Notes: generated from the sequence alone by a model not told the origin. A stretch of 64,000 bases of DNA from Vreelandella sedimenti (GCF_013416325.1 NZ_JACCGK010000001.1:124001-188000); one strand, 5' to 3'. Positions 16,513-26,120 are shown, numbered from the stretch's first letter. Translations and numbers: made by a program.

Positions 16513-18471
16513 ATGCTGAATAACAATAGTCAACACCGACCGCTTGACCTGATTTGCCTGGGGCGCGTGGCGGTTGATCTCTACGCCGAGCAGATTGGCA
16601 GTCGCCTGGAAGATGTAGCCAGCTTTGCCAAGTACCTCGGCGGCAGCTCGGGCAATATGGCCTACGGCACTGCGCGCCTAGGATTAAAATCCGCCATGCT
16701 CTCGCGAGTTGGCGACGAGCAGATGGGCAACTTCGTGCGCGAAGAGCTGGAGCGGGTGGGGGTAGATACCACCGCGCTACAAACCGACCCTGAGCGCCAC
16801 ACCGGCCTGGTGCTGCTGGCGTTAAAAGATCGCGAGAGTTTTCCACTACTGTTTTATCGCCGTGACTGTGCGGATATGGCCATCGACGCCGACGCTATTG
16901 ACCCTGAATATATCGCCCGGGCCAAGGCGCTGGCGATCACCGGCACCCACCTTTCTACCGATACCACCCGCCGAGCCTGCCGCAAGGCACTGGACGCCGC
17001 CGCCCATTATGGCGTGAAGCGGGTGCTGGATATCGACTATCGCCCCGTGCTGTGGGGGCTGACTAACCCTGGCGATGGTGAAACCCGTTTTATCGCGGAT
17101 GAAAAAGTCACTACAGATCTTCAACGCTGGTTGCCAGATTTTGATCTAATTGTAGGCACCGAAGAGGAGTTTCATATTGCCGGCGGCAGCACGGACACTT
17201 TAGCGGCCCTGCGCGCGGTGCGCGAGGTTAGCCAGGCCACCCTGGTATGCAAGCTGGGGCCCATGGGCTGTGTGGTATTTGAAGGTGCTATTCCTGAACG
17301 CATTGAAGACGGCATTTTAGTTAAGGGCGTACAGGTCGAGGTGCTCAATGTACTGGGCGCCGGAGATGCCTTTATGAGCGGGCTGCTACGTGGCTGGCTA
17401 CGCAATGAACCCTGGCAAACCAGCGCGGGTTACGCCAATGCCTGTGGCGCGCTGGTGGTCTCCCGCCACGGCTGTGCCCCGGCCATGCCCACAGAGGACG
17501 AGTTATTCGATTACCTGGCACGCCGCGATGAGGTGCCCCGTCCGGATATCGATCAACGCCTGAATCATTTACACCGCGTCACCACCCGAGTGCCCGTTCA
17601 GTGGCCTGAAGTACTCGGGCTGGCGTTTGACCACCGCCGCCAGCTCACCGATATGGCCCGCGAAGAGTATGCCGACAGCGCGCGGCTGCCAGCACTTAAA
17701 AAACTCCTGGTCACCGCCGCCGAAGAGGGTGCCAAGCTGGGCGGTATTACCACCCCCGCGATTCTGGTAGACGACGTATTGGGTCAAGACGCGCTCAATC
17801 AAGCCAGTGGAAAAGGCTGGTGGATTGGTCGACCGGTAGAGCTCCCAGGCTCACGCCCGCTGCGTTTCCAGCATGGCGATGATTTAGGTGCCTGCCTGCG
17901 TAACTGGCCTAGAGAACAGATCATTAAATGCCTGGTGTTCTACCACCCTGACGATGAAATCTCACTGCGCCTGGAGCAGGAGGAGCGGCTACGCCAGCTC
18001 TACCAGGCGGCCTGTGCTTATGGGCTGGAACTGCTAATTGAGGTCATTCCCCCCGCGAACATGCCCAATGACGACACTACCTTGCCGCGCAGCCTTCAGC
18101 GGCTCTACAACCTCGGCATTCGTCCTGACTGGTGGAAACTACCTGCCATGTCAGATGCAGCCTGGAAGGCGGCGAGTGAAACCATTGAGCGCGAGGATGC
18201 TTACTGCCGTGGGGTGGTACTGCTCGGGCTCGACGCCCCTATGGACGAAATGAAACGCGGCTTTAAAGCAGCGGCCAATCATGCCTGCTGTAAGGGGTTC
18301 ACCGTTGGCCGCACGCTATTTGCCAGTGCGAGTCGTGATTGGCTGGCCGGGCGTATCGACGACGCTAGCTTGGTAGAGCGGGTCGCCCAGAACTATGCCG
18401 AACTGATAAAAGCGTGGCGGCAATTAAGGCAGGCGCAGCCGCAAACCCTGGCTAACACCGAGGAGGCGTAA
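16513..18471 (+). CDS. iolC: 5-dehydro-2-deoxygluconokinase fused to a DUF2090 (aldolase-like) domain
   Basis: A 652-residue two-domain protein. Residues about 10-325 form a PfkB-family kinase (GGSSGNMAYGTARLGL near 43, anion-hole and base motif NVLGAGDAFMSGLLRG near 280) that phosphorylates 5-dehydro-2-deoxygluconate. Residues about 345-640 form the DUF2090 domain (LGLAFDHRRQL, LLIEVIPP, GFTVGRTLFASASRDWLAG). Such fusions are annotated as kinase plus 5-dehydro-2-deoxyphosphogluconate aldolase, and no separate iolJ is present in the window, which supports that reading. GGGGAG precedes the ATG. iolD follows after 1 bp. Confidence 0.93.
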   Translation: MLNNNSQHRPLDLICLGRVAVDLYAEQIGSRLEDVASFAKYLGGSSGNMAYGTARLGLKSAMLSRVGDEQMGNFVREELERVGVDTTALQTDPERHTGLVLLALKDRESFPLLFYRRDCADMAIDADAIDPEYIARAKALAITGTHLSTDTTRRACRKALDAAAHYGVKRVLDIDYRPVLWGLTNPGDGETRFIADEKVTTDLQRWLPDFDLIVGTEEEFHIAGGSTDTLAALRAVREVSQATLVCKLGPMGCVVFEGAIPERIEDGILVKGVQVEVLNVLGAGDAFMSGLLRGWLRNEPWQTSAGYANACGALVVSRHGCAPAMPTEDELFDYLARRDEVPRPDIDQRLNHLHRVTTRVPVQWPEVLGLAFDHRRQLTDMAREEYADSARLPALKKLLVTAAEEGAKLGGITTPAILVDDVLGQDALNQASGKGWWIGRPVELPGSRPLRFQHGDDLGACLRNWPREQIIKCLVFYHPDDEISLRLEQEERLRQLYQAACAYGLELLIEVIPPANMPNDDTTLPRSLQRLYNLGIRPDWWKLPAMSDAAWKAASETIEREDAYCRGVVLLGLDAPMDEMKRGFKAAANHACCKGFTVGRTLFASASRDWLAGRIDDASLVERVAQNYAELIKAWRQLRQAQPQTLANTEEA

Positions 18472-18472
18472 G

Positions 18473-20320
18473 ATGAGCACCATTCGACTCACCATGGCCC
18501 AGGCGCTGGTCAAGTACCTCGCCGCCCAGCGTATTGAGGTTGATGGCCAAGAGGTGGCGCTGTTTGAAGGCGCGTTTGCGATTTTTGGTCATGGCAATGT
18601 GGCGGGAATGGGTGAAGCGCTCTATCAGGTAAAAGACACGCTGCCCACCTTCCGCGCCCATAACGAACAGTCCATGGCCCACGCGGCGATTGCTTTTGCT
18701 AAAGCCAATGGCCGCCAACGGTTAATGGCTGCGACCAGTTCCATCGGCCCAGGTGCGACCAACATGGTCACCGCTGCGGCACTCGCTCACGCCAACCGTT
18801 TGCCGATCTTGCTGCTGCCGGGGGACACCTTTGCCACCCGCGAACCGGATCCGGTATTGCAGCAGGTGGAACATTTCGGTGACCCGACCATTACCGTCAA
18901 CGACTGTTTTCGCCCGGTATCGCGCTACTTCGACCGTATTAATCGCCCGGAACAGCTGCTGACCAGCTTACCCCAGGCGATTGCCACCCTGCTTGACCCT
19001 GAGCACTGCGGCCCCGCGACTCTGGCGCTGCCCCAGGATGTGCAAACCTTTGCCTACGATTACCCGGAGGCGTTTTTTGCCCCCAAGGTACATCGCATTC
19101 GCCGCTCGCCGCCGGATGCTTACGAGCTTCGTCAAGCCATCGCCGCGCTGCAACAGGCCAAACGCCCGCTGATTATCGCCGGTGGCGGCGTGCATTACGC
19201 TGCTGCCTGCGACGCCCTGGCAGAGTTTGCCAAAGCGCGCGGCATCCCTGTGGCTGAAACCCAGGCGGGGAAGGGCGCACTGGCCGATAGCCACCCTTGC
19301 GCGGTGGGTGCCATTGGGGTGACCGGCAGCGCAGCCGCCAATCAGTTGGCGGAGCAGGCGGATGTCATTTTGGCGGTGGGCACGCGACTGCAAGACTTTA
19401 CCACTGGCTCACGAGCACTGTTTGAAGGCAGCGAAAAAATGCTGATCGCCCTCAACGTTGGCCGTTTCGACAGCCTCAAGCATCAAGCGCTGCCGCTAAG
19501 CTGCGACGCCTTGGTCGGGCTGGGTCAACTCGACGCGGCGCTGGGTGAATGGCGCGGCAGCAATGAATGGCGCGAACAAACCGGAACGCTCAAGCGCGAA
19601 TGGGCCGAAATCGTGCGCCGTGTGACCGCCGACCAAGGGCTGGCGCTGCCTACCGATGCCCAGGTGATCGGCGCCGTCAATCGTCAGGCAGGCGACGATA
19701 CCACCGTGGTATGCGCGGCCGGTGGCTTGCCCGGCGAGCTACATAAGCTCTGGCAATGCTCAGGCCCCGGCAGTTACCACGTGGAGTACGGCTTCTCCTG
19801 CATGGGCTATGAAATTGCGGGCGGGCTGGGCGTCAAGATGGCCAAGCCCGACAACGAAGTGGTGGTGATGGTGGGCGACGGCAGCTACCTGATGCACAAC
19901 TCGGAGCTGGCGACCTCGGTGATGCTAGGCCACAAGCTGATTGTGGTGGTGTTGGATAACCGCGGCTATGGCTGCATCAACCGCTTGCAGCAGGCCACAG
20001 GCGGCGCAGGATTCAACAACCTGCTGCAAGATTGCCGCACTGTGGAGGCTGGCGCCCCCAAAACTGATTTTGCCGCCCATGCCAAAGCGTTGGGCTGTGA
20101 GTCTGAATCGGTAAGCGGCATTGCGGAGCTGGAGCAGGCGCTGGTGCGCGCTCGCAGCGCCACCTCGACCTATGTGATTGCTCTGGATACTGACCCATTA
20201 CCCAGCACTCAGGAAGGCGGTGCCTGGTGGGACGTCGCCGTGCCCGAGGTTTCCGAGCGTGAAGCGGTCAATAAAGCTTATCAGGGCTATCGCGAGGCCA
20301 AGCAGCGCCAATGCCATTAA
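18473..20320 (+). CDS. iolD: 3D-(3,5/4)-trihydroxycyclohexane-1,2-dione acylhydrolase (decyclizing)
   Basis: A 615-residue thiamine-diphosphate enzyme that hydrolytically opens the diketo-inositol ring to 5-deoxy-glucuronate. The N-terminal ThDP domain carries the catalytic glutamate region (NEQSMAHAAIAFAKA), and a central domain (about residues 205-345) follows. The C-terminal ThDP/Mg motif runs from VGDGSYLMHNSEL near residue 465 to LDNRGYGCINRL. EAYR-like arrangement and length fit IolD. It starts 1 bp after the iolC stop, with GAGGAG as ribosome binding site within the iolC end, and is followed by iolE. Confidence 0.94.
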   Translation: MSTIRLTMAQALVKYLAAQRIEVDGQEVALFEGAFAIFGHGNVAGMGEALYQVKDTLPTFRAHNEQSMAHAAIAFAKANGRQRLMAATSSIGPGATNMVTAAALAHANRLPILLLPGDTFATREPDPVLQQVEHFGDPTITVNDCFRPVSRYFDRINRPEQLLTSLPQAIATLLDPEHCGPATLALPQDVQTFAYDYPEAFFAPKVHRIRRSPPDAYELRQAIAALQQAKRPLIIAGGGVHYAAACDALAEFAKARGIPVAETQAGKGALADSHPCAVGAIGVTGSAAANQLAEQADVILAVGTRLQDFTTGSRALFEGSEKMLIALNVGRFDSLKHQALPLSCDALVGLGQLDAALGEWRGSNEWREQTGTLKREWAEIVRRVTADQGLALPTDAQVIGAVNRQAGDDTTVVCAAGGLPGELHKLWQCSGPGSYHVEYGFSCMGYEIAGGLGVKMAKPDNEVVVMVGDGSYLMHNSELATSVMLGHKLIVVVLDNRGYGCINRLQQATGGAGFNNLLQDCRTVEAGAPKTDFAAHAKALGCESESVSGIAELEQALVRARSATSTYVIALDTDPLPSTQEGGAWWDVAVPEVSEREAVNKAYQGYREAKQRQCH

Positions 20321-20351
20321 TACCAACAAACATAATCACAAGGAATACGCT

Positions 20352-21254
20352 ATGCCAACGGTTACTTTAGGCATTAACCCGCTCACCTGGACGAACGATG
20401 ACTTGCCCAGCCTGGGTGGCGCAACACCGCTGGAAATCTGTTTGAAAGAGGGGCGCGAAGCAGGCTTTAGCGGCTTTGAACTGGGTAATAAATTTCCCCG
20501 CACGCCCGACGCTTTGAGTCAGGTGCTTAGCGCTCACGACTTGGTGCTCGTTTCGGGCTGGTACTCCGCACGCTTGCTGGAGCGCACTCCTGAAGAAGAG
20601 ATTGAAGCCATTCAGGATCATATGAACCTGCTCAAGCAGTGCGGCGCTAAAGTAATGGTGCTGTGTGAAGTCACCCATTGTGTACACGGCGATCAGGAGC
20701 GCCCGCTCTCCCAGCGTCCGCACCTTTCCGAGCAAGAGTGGCAGCGCCTGCTGCATGGCCTGGAGGTGGTGGGCGACTACCTGAAGTCCCAGGGCATTCA
20801 ACTGGTGTATCACCACCACCTGGGCACGGTGATCGAAAGCCAGGCCGACGTTGAACGCTTGATGGACAACACCGGCGAAGGCGTGGGGCTGCTGCTTGAT
20901 TTTGGCCATTTGCGAGGTGCTGGCGGTGACCCGCTCGCCGTCGCCAAACGCTACAGCCAGCGTATCCATCATGTGCACTGCAAAGATCTGCGCTTCCCAG
21001 TGCTGGACGCGGTACGCAACCGCGACAAAAGCTTTTTAAACGGCGTGTTAGACGGCCTGTTTACGGTGCCGGGGGATGGCAATGTGGATTTCCTGCCCGC
21101 CTTAACCCACCTGTGCGAACAGGGCTACCAGGGCTGGTTAGTGGTTGAAGCCGAACAAGACCCGGAAGTTGCCCATCCGCTGACATATGCCCGCCTCGGT
21201 TACCGCAACTTACGCCAACTTGCCGAGCAGGCAGGTTTCGACATTGCCAGCTAA
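20352..21254 (+). CDS. iolE: Myo-inosose-2 dehydratase
   Basis: A 300-residue TIM-barrel enzyme dehydrating 2-keto-myo-inositol to the diketo-inositol that IolD opens. The N-terminus TLGINPLTWTNDDLPSLGG is characteristic of IolE. Metal- and substrate-site segments include FSGFELGNKFPR, LVYHHHLGTVIES, LLLDFGHLRGAGGDP and HHVHCKDLR. The open frame reaches back into iolD (20178), but the ATG at 20352 has AAGGAA upstream and gives the standard protein. Its overlap-free 31-bp gap to iolD and 33-bp gap to iolA fit one operon. Confidence 0.94.
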   Translation: MPTVTLGINPLTWTNDDLPSLGGATPLEICLKEGREAGFSGFELGNKFPRTPDALSQVLSAHDLVLVSGWYSARLLERTPEEEIEAIQDHMNLLKQCGAKVMVLCEVTHCVHGDQERPLSQRPHLSEQEWQRLLHGLEVVGDYLKSQGIQLVYHHHLGTVIESQADVERLMDNTGEGVGLLLDFGHLRGAGGDPLAVAKRYSQRIHHVHCKDLRFPVLDAVRNRDKSFLNGVLDGLFTVPGDGNVDFLPALTHLCEQGYQGWLVVEAEQDPEVAHPLTYARLGYRNLRQLAEQAGFDIAS

Positions 21255-21287
21255 AAAGCACCCGCCGCCTTTTAATCAGGAGCTCGT

Positions 21288-22790
21288 ATGAAGACGCTAT
21301 CCCACTATCTCAATGGTCAGCTCTCTGCCGGTCAGAGCCAGCGCACGTCGCCGGTTTATAATCCGGCGACCGGTGAGCAAAGCGCCCAGGTGGCGCTGGC
21401 CACCGCCGATGAGACCCGCGAAGCAGTGCGCATCGCCGATGATGCCTTTGTCGCTTGGTCAAAAACTTCGCCGCTAAAGCGCTCGCGCATCCTGTTCAAG
21501 TTTAAAGCGCTGGTTGAGGAGCACACCGATGAGCTGGCGCGACTGATTTCCAGCGAACACGGCAAGGTGTTTTCAGACGCCAAAGGCGAAGTGACCCGCG
21601 GTCTGGAAGTGGTTGAGTTTGCCTGCGGCATTCCCCACTTGCAGAAGGGCGAGCACTCCATGAACGTCGGCACTGGCGTCGATAGCTACTCGATGATGCA
21701 GCCGCTGGGCGTGTGCGCAGGTATCTCACCGTTCAACTTCCCCGCCATGGTGCCCATGTGGATGTTCCCCATCGCCCTGGCTTGCGGCAACACCTTCGTC
21801 ATGAAGCCTTCAGAGAAAGACCCCTCTACGCCGCTGCGTTTAGCCGAGCTGCTTAAAGAAGCGGGTCTGCCGGATGGCGTCTTTAATGTCGTCAATGGTG
21901 ATAAAGAAGCGGTGGATGTACTGCTCACCGATGAGTGTGTTCAGGCGGTAAGCTTTGTGGGCTCCACGCCCATCGCCGAGTATATCTACGCTACCGCATC
22001 CAAGCATGGCAAGCGCGTTCAGGCCCTTGGCGGTGCCAAAAACCATATGGTGATCATGCCCGATGCAGATCTCGATCAAGCCGTGGGTGCCCTGATGGGC
22101 GCGGCCTATGGCTCTGCTGGCGAGCGCTGCATGGCGATTTCGGTGGCGGTGCCCGTGGGCGAAGAAACCGCCAATCGCCTGCGCGAAAAACTGGTGGCCG
22201 AACTGGATAAGCTGACGGTCGGGCCTGGCCTAGTCGATGGCCCGGATAACGATATGGGGCCGCTGATCACCCGCGAGCACCGTGACAAAGTGGCAGGCTA
22301 TATCCAAACCGGCGTGGATGAAGGCGCAGAGCTAGTGGTCGACGGTCGCCAGACAACGATTGACGGCGCAGGCGATGGCTACTTTATCGGCGGCAGCCTG
22401 TTTGATCATGTCACGCCCTGCATGCGTATTCACTCCGAGGAGATCTTCGGCCCGGTGCTGGCAATTACCCGCGTGGCGAGCTTCGACGAAGCGGTCAGCA
22501 TGATCAACGCCCACGAATACGGTAACGGAACGGCGATCTTTACCCGCGATGGCGATGCGGCGCGCCAGTACTGCGAGCAGATCCAGGTCGGCATGGTCGG
22601 CGTTAACGTACCGATTCCAGTGCCCATGGCGTTCCACAGCTTCGGCGGCTGGAAGCGCTCGCTGTTTGGCCCGCTGCATATGCACGGCCCGGACGGTGTG
22701 CGTTTCTACACCCGGATGAAAACCATCACCCAGCGCTGGCCCAGCGGTATTCGTGAAGAGACCAACCACTTCACCATGCCGACCATGTAA
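21288..22790 (+). CDS. iolA: CoA-acylating methylmalonate-semialdehyde dehydrogenase
   Basis: A 500-residue aldehyde dehydrogenase converting malonic semialdehyde (and methylmalonate semialdehyde) to acetyl-CoA (propionyl-CoA) and CO2, the last inositol step. Visible features are the N-terminal [18 protein letters not shown]-site [30 protein letters not shown], and the nucleophile cysteine in [13 protein letters not shown] near residue 286. In place of the usual catalytic Glu the protein has [16 protein letters not shown], as expected for the CoA-dependent MMSDH class. AGGAG precedes the ATG. A strong terminator follows, ending the iol operon. Confidence 0.94.
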   Translation: MKTLSHYLNGQLSAGQSQRTSPVYNPATGEQSAQVALATADETREAVRIADDAFVAWSKTSPLKRSRILFKFKALVEEHTDELARLISSEHGKVFSDAKGEVTRGLEVVEFACGIPHLQKGEHSMNVGTGVDSYSMMQPLGVCAGISPFNFPAMVPMWMFPIALACGNTFVMKPSEKDPSTPLRLAELLKEAGLPDGVFNVVNGDKEAVDVLLTDECVQAVSFVGSTPIAEYIYATASKHGKRVQALGGAKNHMVIMPDADLDQAVGALMGAAYGSAGERCMAISVAVPVGEETANRLREKLVAELDKLTVGPGLVDGPDNDMGPLITREHRDKVAGYIQTGVDEGAELVVDGRQTTIDGAGDGYFIGGSLFDHVTPCMRIHSEEIFGPVLAITRVASFDEAVSMINAHEYGNGTAIFTRDGDAARQYCEQIQVGMVGVNVPIPVPMAFHSFGGWKRSLFGPLHMHGPDGVRFYTRMKTITQRWPSGIREETNHFTMPTM

Positions 22791-22817
22791 ACAGTCTACG
22801 GGGGCAAGACACCAGTC

Positions 22818-22848
22818 AACGCCGGGCCCAGCCCGGCGTTATTGTTTT
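22818..22848 (+). terminator. Rho-independent terminator of the rightward iol operon
   Basis: AACGCCGGGC-CCA-GCCCGGCGTT is a perfect 10-bp stem followed by ATTGTTTT, 27 bp after the iolA stop. Confidence 0.9.
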
Positions 22849-22872
22849 AAAACCGGCCAGTGTATCAGGTGA

Positions 22873-22965
22873 TGAGGGCAGGTTTCCGCGAGGGCGCTGT
22901 GAACCCGTCCATGGGCGCTACTTTCGCCATCTATGGCGAAAGACCCTCGCTTCAACCTGCCCTCA
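22873..22965. repeat. 93-bp multi-stem palindromic intergenic element
   Basis: The ends pair perfectly over 12 bp (22873-22884 TGAGGGCAGGTT with 22954-22965 AACCTGCCCTCA). After a 3/3 internal loop, GCGAGGG (22888-22894) pairs with CCCTCGC (22944-22950). Inside lies a 9-bp hairpin (CTTTCGCCA-TCTA-TGGCGAAAG, 22921-22942) and a weaker GC-rich arm (22895-22918). The shape is cloverleaf-like and sits between the iol terminator and the next gene. It looks like a REP/ERIC-type dispersed intergenic repeat, possibly common in Halomonas, but no second copy is in this window. Confidence 0.6.
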
Positions 22966-23040
22966 CACCCCTTTCATCGAGTGCTTGTAAAAACAGTTAT
23001 TTTTTTACCGGCAATGAACTTGTTAACAGGGATAACGATA

Positions 23041-24162
23041 ATGAAAACCCTCAAAATTGGCCTCATCGGCACCGGCTTTATGGGCAAAGCCCACGCCATT
23101 GCCTTTAACGCTGCGTCCAGCGTTTTTGAGTTACCCGCCAAACCCGTTTGCGAACTGCTGGCGGATGTTGATCTTGCCACCGCGGAGAGCCGAGCGCGAG
23201 CTTGGGGATTTGCCCGCGCCACCGATGACTGGCGCGCTCTGGTGGCCGACAGTGTCGTAGATGTGGTGGATATCTGCGCGCCTAATTTCCTGCATAAAGA
23301 GATGGCACTGGCTGCCATTGCCGCTGGTAAGCATGTTTACGCCGAAAAACCGCTGGCGCTTAGCACGGCAGACGCCAACGAGATGGTCGTCGCGGCTGAA
23401 AAGGCGGGCGTCAAAACCCTGGTGGGCTTTAACTACATTCGCAATTCCGCCACCCAGCTGGCCCGCCAGATTGTTGCCAGCGGCGATATCGGAGAGCTGA
23501 TTCACTTTCGTGGTCGGCACAACGAGGATTACCTGCTCGACCCGCAAAAGCCCCACGATTGGCATACCAAGCGGGCGACCGCAGGCGCCGGTGCGTTAGG
23601 TGATGTGGGGTCGCATATTCTCAATATGGCCGAGTTTTTAACCGGGCAGCGCATTACCGAGGTTTGCGGCCAGCTACAAACCGTTATTGCTTCGCGCCCC
23701 AATGCTAATGGCAGTGGGATGGCATCGGTGGAAAACGACGATCAAGCACAGGCCATGCTGCGGTTTGACCAGGGATTAATCGGTAATATCGAAACCTCCC
23801 GGGTGGCTGCTGGTCGCAAAATGGGCTTGGCCTACACGCTAACGGGCACCAAAGGCGCCATTGTGTTTGACCAGGAGCGCATGAGCGAGCTGCAGCTATA
23901 TCGCCATGGCGACGCCCATGGCAGGCGCGGGTTCACCACCCTGTTAGCGGGCCCCGAACACCCTGACTATGCGGCCTTCAGTCCCGCACCGGGCCATGGT
24001 CTGGGCTATAACGATCAGAAGATTATCGAAGTGCGCGACCTGGTGGAAGGTATCATCAACGATCGTCCCCTCTATCCAGACTTCAGCGAAGCCGCGCGGG
24101 TTAATCGATTAATAGATGCCATCGAAAAGTCAGATCAGATGGGGCAGTGGGTGATGGTATAG
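23041..24162 (+). CDS. Gfo/Idh/MocA-family oxidoreductase, probable inositol-isomer dehydrogenase
   Basis: A 373-residue NAD(P)-dependent dehydrogenase. Rossmann motif GLIGTGFMGKAHA lies at the N-terminus, the catalytic lysine in YAEKPLALS near residue 103, and the GALGDVGSHILNMAEFL segment near residue 186 carries the conserved Asp and His. Family members oxidise sugars, scyllo-inositol or keto-inositols. Proximity to the iol operon suggests an inositol-isomer substrate, but the gene stands alone between two terminators, so it has its own transcription. The frame extends to 22933; the ATG at 23041 with AGGGAT upstream gives the family N-terminus. Confidence 0.85.
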   Translation: MKTLKIGLIGTGFMGKAHAIAFNAASSVFELPAKPVCELLADVDLATAESRARAWGFARATDDWRALVADSVVDVVDICAPNFLHKEMALAAIAAGKHVYAEKPLALSTADANEMVVAAEKAGVKTLVGFNYIRNSATQLARQIVASGDIGELIHFRGRHNEDYLLDPQKPHDWHTKRATAGAGALGDVGSHILNMAEFLTGQRITEVCGQLQTVIASRPNANGSGMASVENDDQAQAMLRFDQGLIGNIETSRVAAGRKMGLAYTLTGTKGAIVFDQERMSELQLYRHGDAHGRRGFTTLLAGPEHPDYAAFSPAPGHGLGYNDQKIIEVRDLVEGIINDRPLYPDFSEAARVNRLIDAIEKSDQMGQWVMV

Positions 24163-24183
24163 TCGTTGCTACTGCACTAAGCG

Positions 24184-24209
24184 TTTGGGCCTTTCTATAA
24201 AGGCCCAAA
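24184..24209. terminator. Bidirectional terminator between the dehydrogenase gene and mgtE
   Basis: TTTGGGCCTTT-CTAT-AAAGGCCCAAA is a perfect 11-bp stem with T-rich arms, between two convergent genes, and can serve both strands. Confidence 0.85.
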
Positions 24210-24229
24210 TGCCGACTGGAAAGAAAAAA

Positions 24230-25585
24230 TCACAAAATAATCAGCGTCGCGAGCCCTAAGAATGAAAGAAATCCGACCACATCGGTCACAGTCGTCAAAA
24301 TAACCGCACCGGATAACGCGGGGTCGATCTGGAGCTTTTTCAACACCATGGGAATGAGTACGCCGGATAAGTTGGCGAGACTCATATTGATAAAGATGGC
24401 CAGGGTGATCACCAGCGTGATCATGGCGTCGCCAAACCAGAGATGGGAAATCAAGCCGACCACTAATGCCCAAACCAAGCCGTTACTCATCCCCACCCAC
24501 ATCTCTTTGTTATATAGCCAGCGGACGTTGTTACCCGCGAGCTGCCCCAGCGCCAGGCCGCGTATAACCACAGTGAGCGTTTGGCTACCAGCAATACCTC
24601 CCATGCTCGCTACCACCGGCATCAAAATGGCCAGCGCTACAATTTGATCTAATGCCGCTTCGAATTGCCCGATAACGAACGCAGCTAAAAAAGCCGTTAA
24701 CAGATTAATACCCAGCCAAATGCCACGACTTTTTGCACTGCGTAAAACGGGCGTGAAGACTTCCTCTTCGTTACTGACGCCGGACATATGCTTTAGCGTC
24801 ATGTCAGCGTCGTCTTGGGTAATTTCAAGTACGTCGGCGGCGTTTAGCTGGCCTACCAATAACCCATCGCTATCGCAAACGGGCACAAAGGGCAGCTCTT
24901 TAGAACGCAATAACGCCGCCGCATCACTGACTTTCATTTGATCATTTAGGGTGAAAAAGTCATCCATATAATCATCAACCACCGCATCTTGTGGTTGCTT
25001 GATTAAATCAATCAGGGTCAAAGTGCCGAGTAAGCGTTTGTCCTTATCCGTAATCATGATCTGCTGCGACTCATCGTCGAGCAGATGGTGGATGCGAATA
25101 TAGCGCTGCACGGCCTCTAACGACACGCCCTGTTTTACATTGACTGTCTCGGGATCCATGTAACGGCCAACCACGTCATCGTCATAGGCGTGAAGATTCT
25201 CAACCTGGGCGCGGATCTCTTGCTCTAAGCTGGCGTAGACGCTGGTTTTTATGGCTTCATCAGCAACATCTAAAACTTCAGCAACTTCTTGAGCATCCAA
25301 GCCTTTAACAATTTCTTCTACATCGCTGGCCGATAAGTCTTCGATGTAGTCAGCACGGATGTCTTCGTCAACTTCGGCGAGAACCTCGCCGATAAAGTCG
25401 TCGGGAACATACTCCCAAAGAAAATCTCGCGTTTTAGCCGGGAAGGACTCCAGTGTTCGCGCGATGTCTAAAATATCGAGTTCAGAGAAATACGCTTTTA
25501 GTGCCGTTGTGTCTGGGTCATCTAGCAGGTTTTGAAGGTGGAGTAGCTGCTCTTCGGAATTGGTGTATTTTTCATCATCGCGCAT
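24230..25585 (-). CDS. mgtE: Magnesium transporter MgtE
   Basis: A 451-residue Mg2+ channel. The N-terminal helical domain spans about residues 10-130 (rich in Asp/Glu pairs), two CBS domains follow (about 135-190 and 200-260; YMDPETVNVKQG, VDDYMDDFFTLND), and five membrane segments run from about 290 to 450 with the pore motif PVVASMGGIAGSQT. The N-domain and CBS acidic clusters gate the channel in response to cytoplasmic Mg2+ in the family. AAGGACGG precedes the ATG. The 68-bp leader is too short for a magnesium riboswitch, and none was seen. Confidence 0.93.
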   Translation of the reverse strand: MRDDEKYTNSEEQLLHLQNLLDDPDTTALKAYFSELDILDIARTLESFPAKTRDFLWEYVPDDFIGEVLAEVDEDIRADYIEDLSASDVEEIVKGLDAQEVAEVLDVADEAIKTSVYASLEQEIRAQVENLHAYDDDVVGRYMDPETVNVKQGVSLEAVQRYIRIHHLLDDESQQIMITDKDKRLLGTLTLIDLIKQPQDAVVDDYMDDFFTLNDQMKVSDAAALLRSKELPFVPVCDSDGLLVGQLNAADVLEITQDDADMTLKHMSGVSNEEEVFTPVLRSAKSRGIWLGINLLTAFLAAFVIGQFEAALDQIVALAILMPVVASMGGIAGSQTLTVVIRGLALGQLAGNNVRWLYNKEMWVGMSNGLVWALVVGLISHLWFGDAMITLVITLAIFINMSLANLSGVLIPMVLKKLQIDPALSGAVILTTVTDVVGFLSFLGLATLIIL

Positions 25586-25653
25586 AGAGTCCGTCCTTGT
25601 TGGAAGCTAAATATTAAAGAAGTGCAAACTCCTGGCGGCTCGCTTTATGAATG

Positions 25654-25995
25654 TTATAGACAGGTATGGTTGAACGCCACGCGAACACCATAGGCCATGC
25701 GCTGCTGGGCAGAAACGGGCGGTACGTCGGTGCCAATCATCTCATCATCGGCGTCGGCCCAGGTCAGTGTCCCGTGGGTGAAACCCAACGGCGCCAGCGC
25801 ACGGCCAATCCACTGCGTACCGGTAAAGCGTTGCGTCTCGCCATTCTGGTCGGTAAGCACGCTGATGGCGTTACCCTGATGCAGGCGAACGATGTACCAG
25901 CCCCTATCGAGCCCGTGTACTTCGATCTCGGGCAGCGGTGCTGGGTAGTGGGCAAGTTCGTCAAGGGTGAGATGGGCGGGAAGCGTTGAAGACAT
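25654..25995 (-). CDS. Small conserved-type protein, possibly DUF6482-like
   Basis: A 113-residue soluble protein with no signal peptide, membrane segment or catalytic motif that I recognise. Its middle (EVHGLDRGWYIVRLHQGNAISVLTDQNGETQRFTG) loosely resembles the small DUF6482 proteins seen in pseudomonads and halomonads, in which a WYIV/YLLE strand pair precedes a L.D..G motif. A GAGGAT site lies before the ATG. It is transcribed leftward between acdS and mgtE. A 107-residue frame on the opposite strand covers the same region but lacks a ribosome binding site and protein-like features. Function unknown. Confidence 0.6.
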   Translation of the reverse strand: MSSTLPAHLTLDELAHYPAPLPEIEVHGLDRGWYIVRLHQGNAISVLTDQNGETQRFTGTQWIGRALAPLGFTHGTLTWADADDEMIGTDVPPVSAQQRMAYGVRVAFNHTCL

Positions 25996-26120
25996 GGCGT
26001 ATCCTCATGAGTGAACATCTTATACGCCAAGACTAAAGGGTGTGCATTATTTGTACAGCAGTAACCGCCTGATCGGCGTCATTGAGGCGCTGGATCAGAC
26101 GGTTCGAGGTAGGTGTTTTA

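Noticed and set aside
20367-20978. 203-residue antisense ORF within iolE
   Set aside because: Long antisense frames are common in GC-rich genes; no family features, and iolE is certain.
25586-25653. Magnesium riboswitch upstream of mgtE
   Set aside because: The spacer is only 68 bp and shows no conserved helices of the M-box.
25666-25989. 107-residue rightward ORF antisense to the small 113-residue gene
   Set aside because: No ribosome binding site and no domain; the leftward frame has a GAGGAT site and a more protein-like composition.
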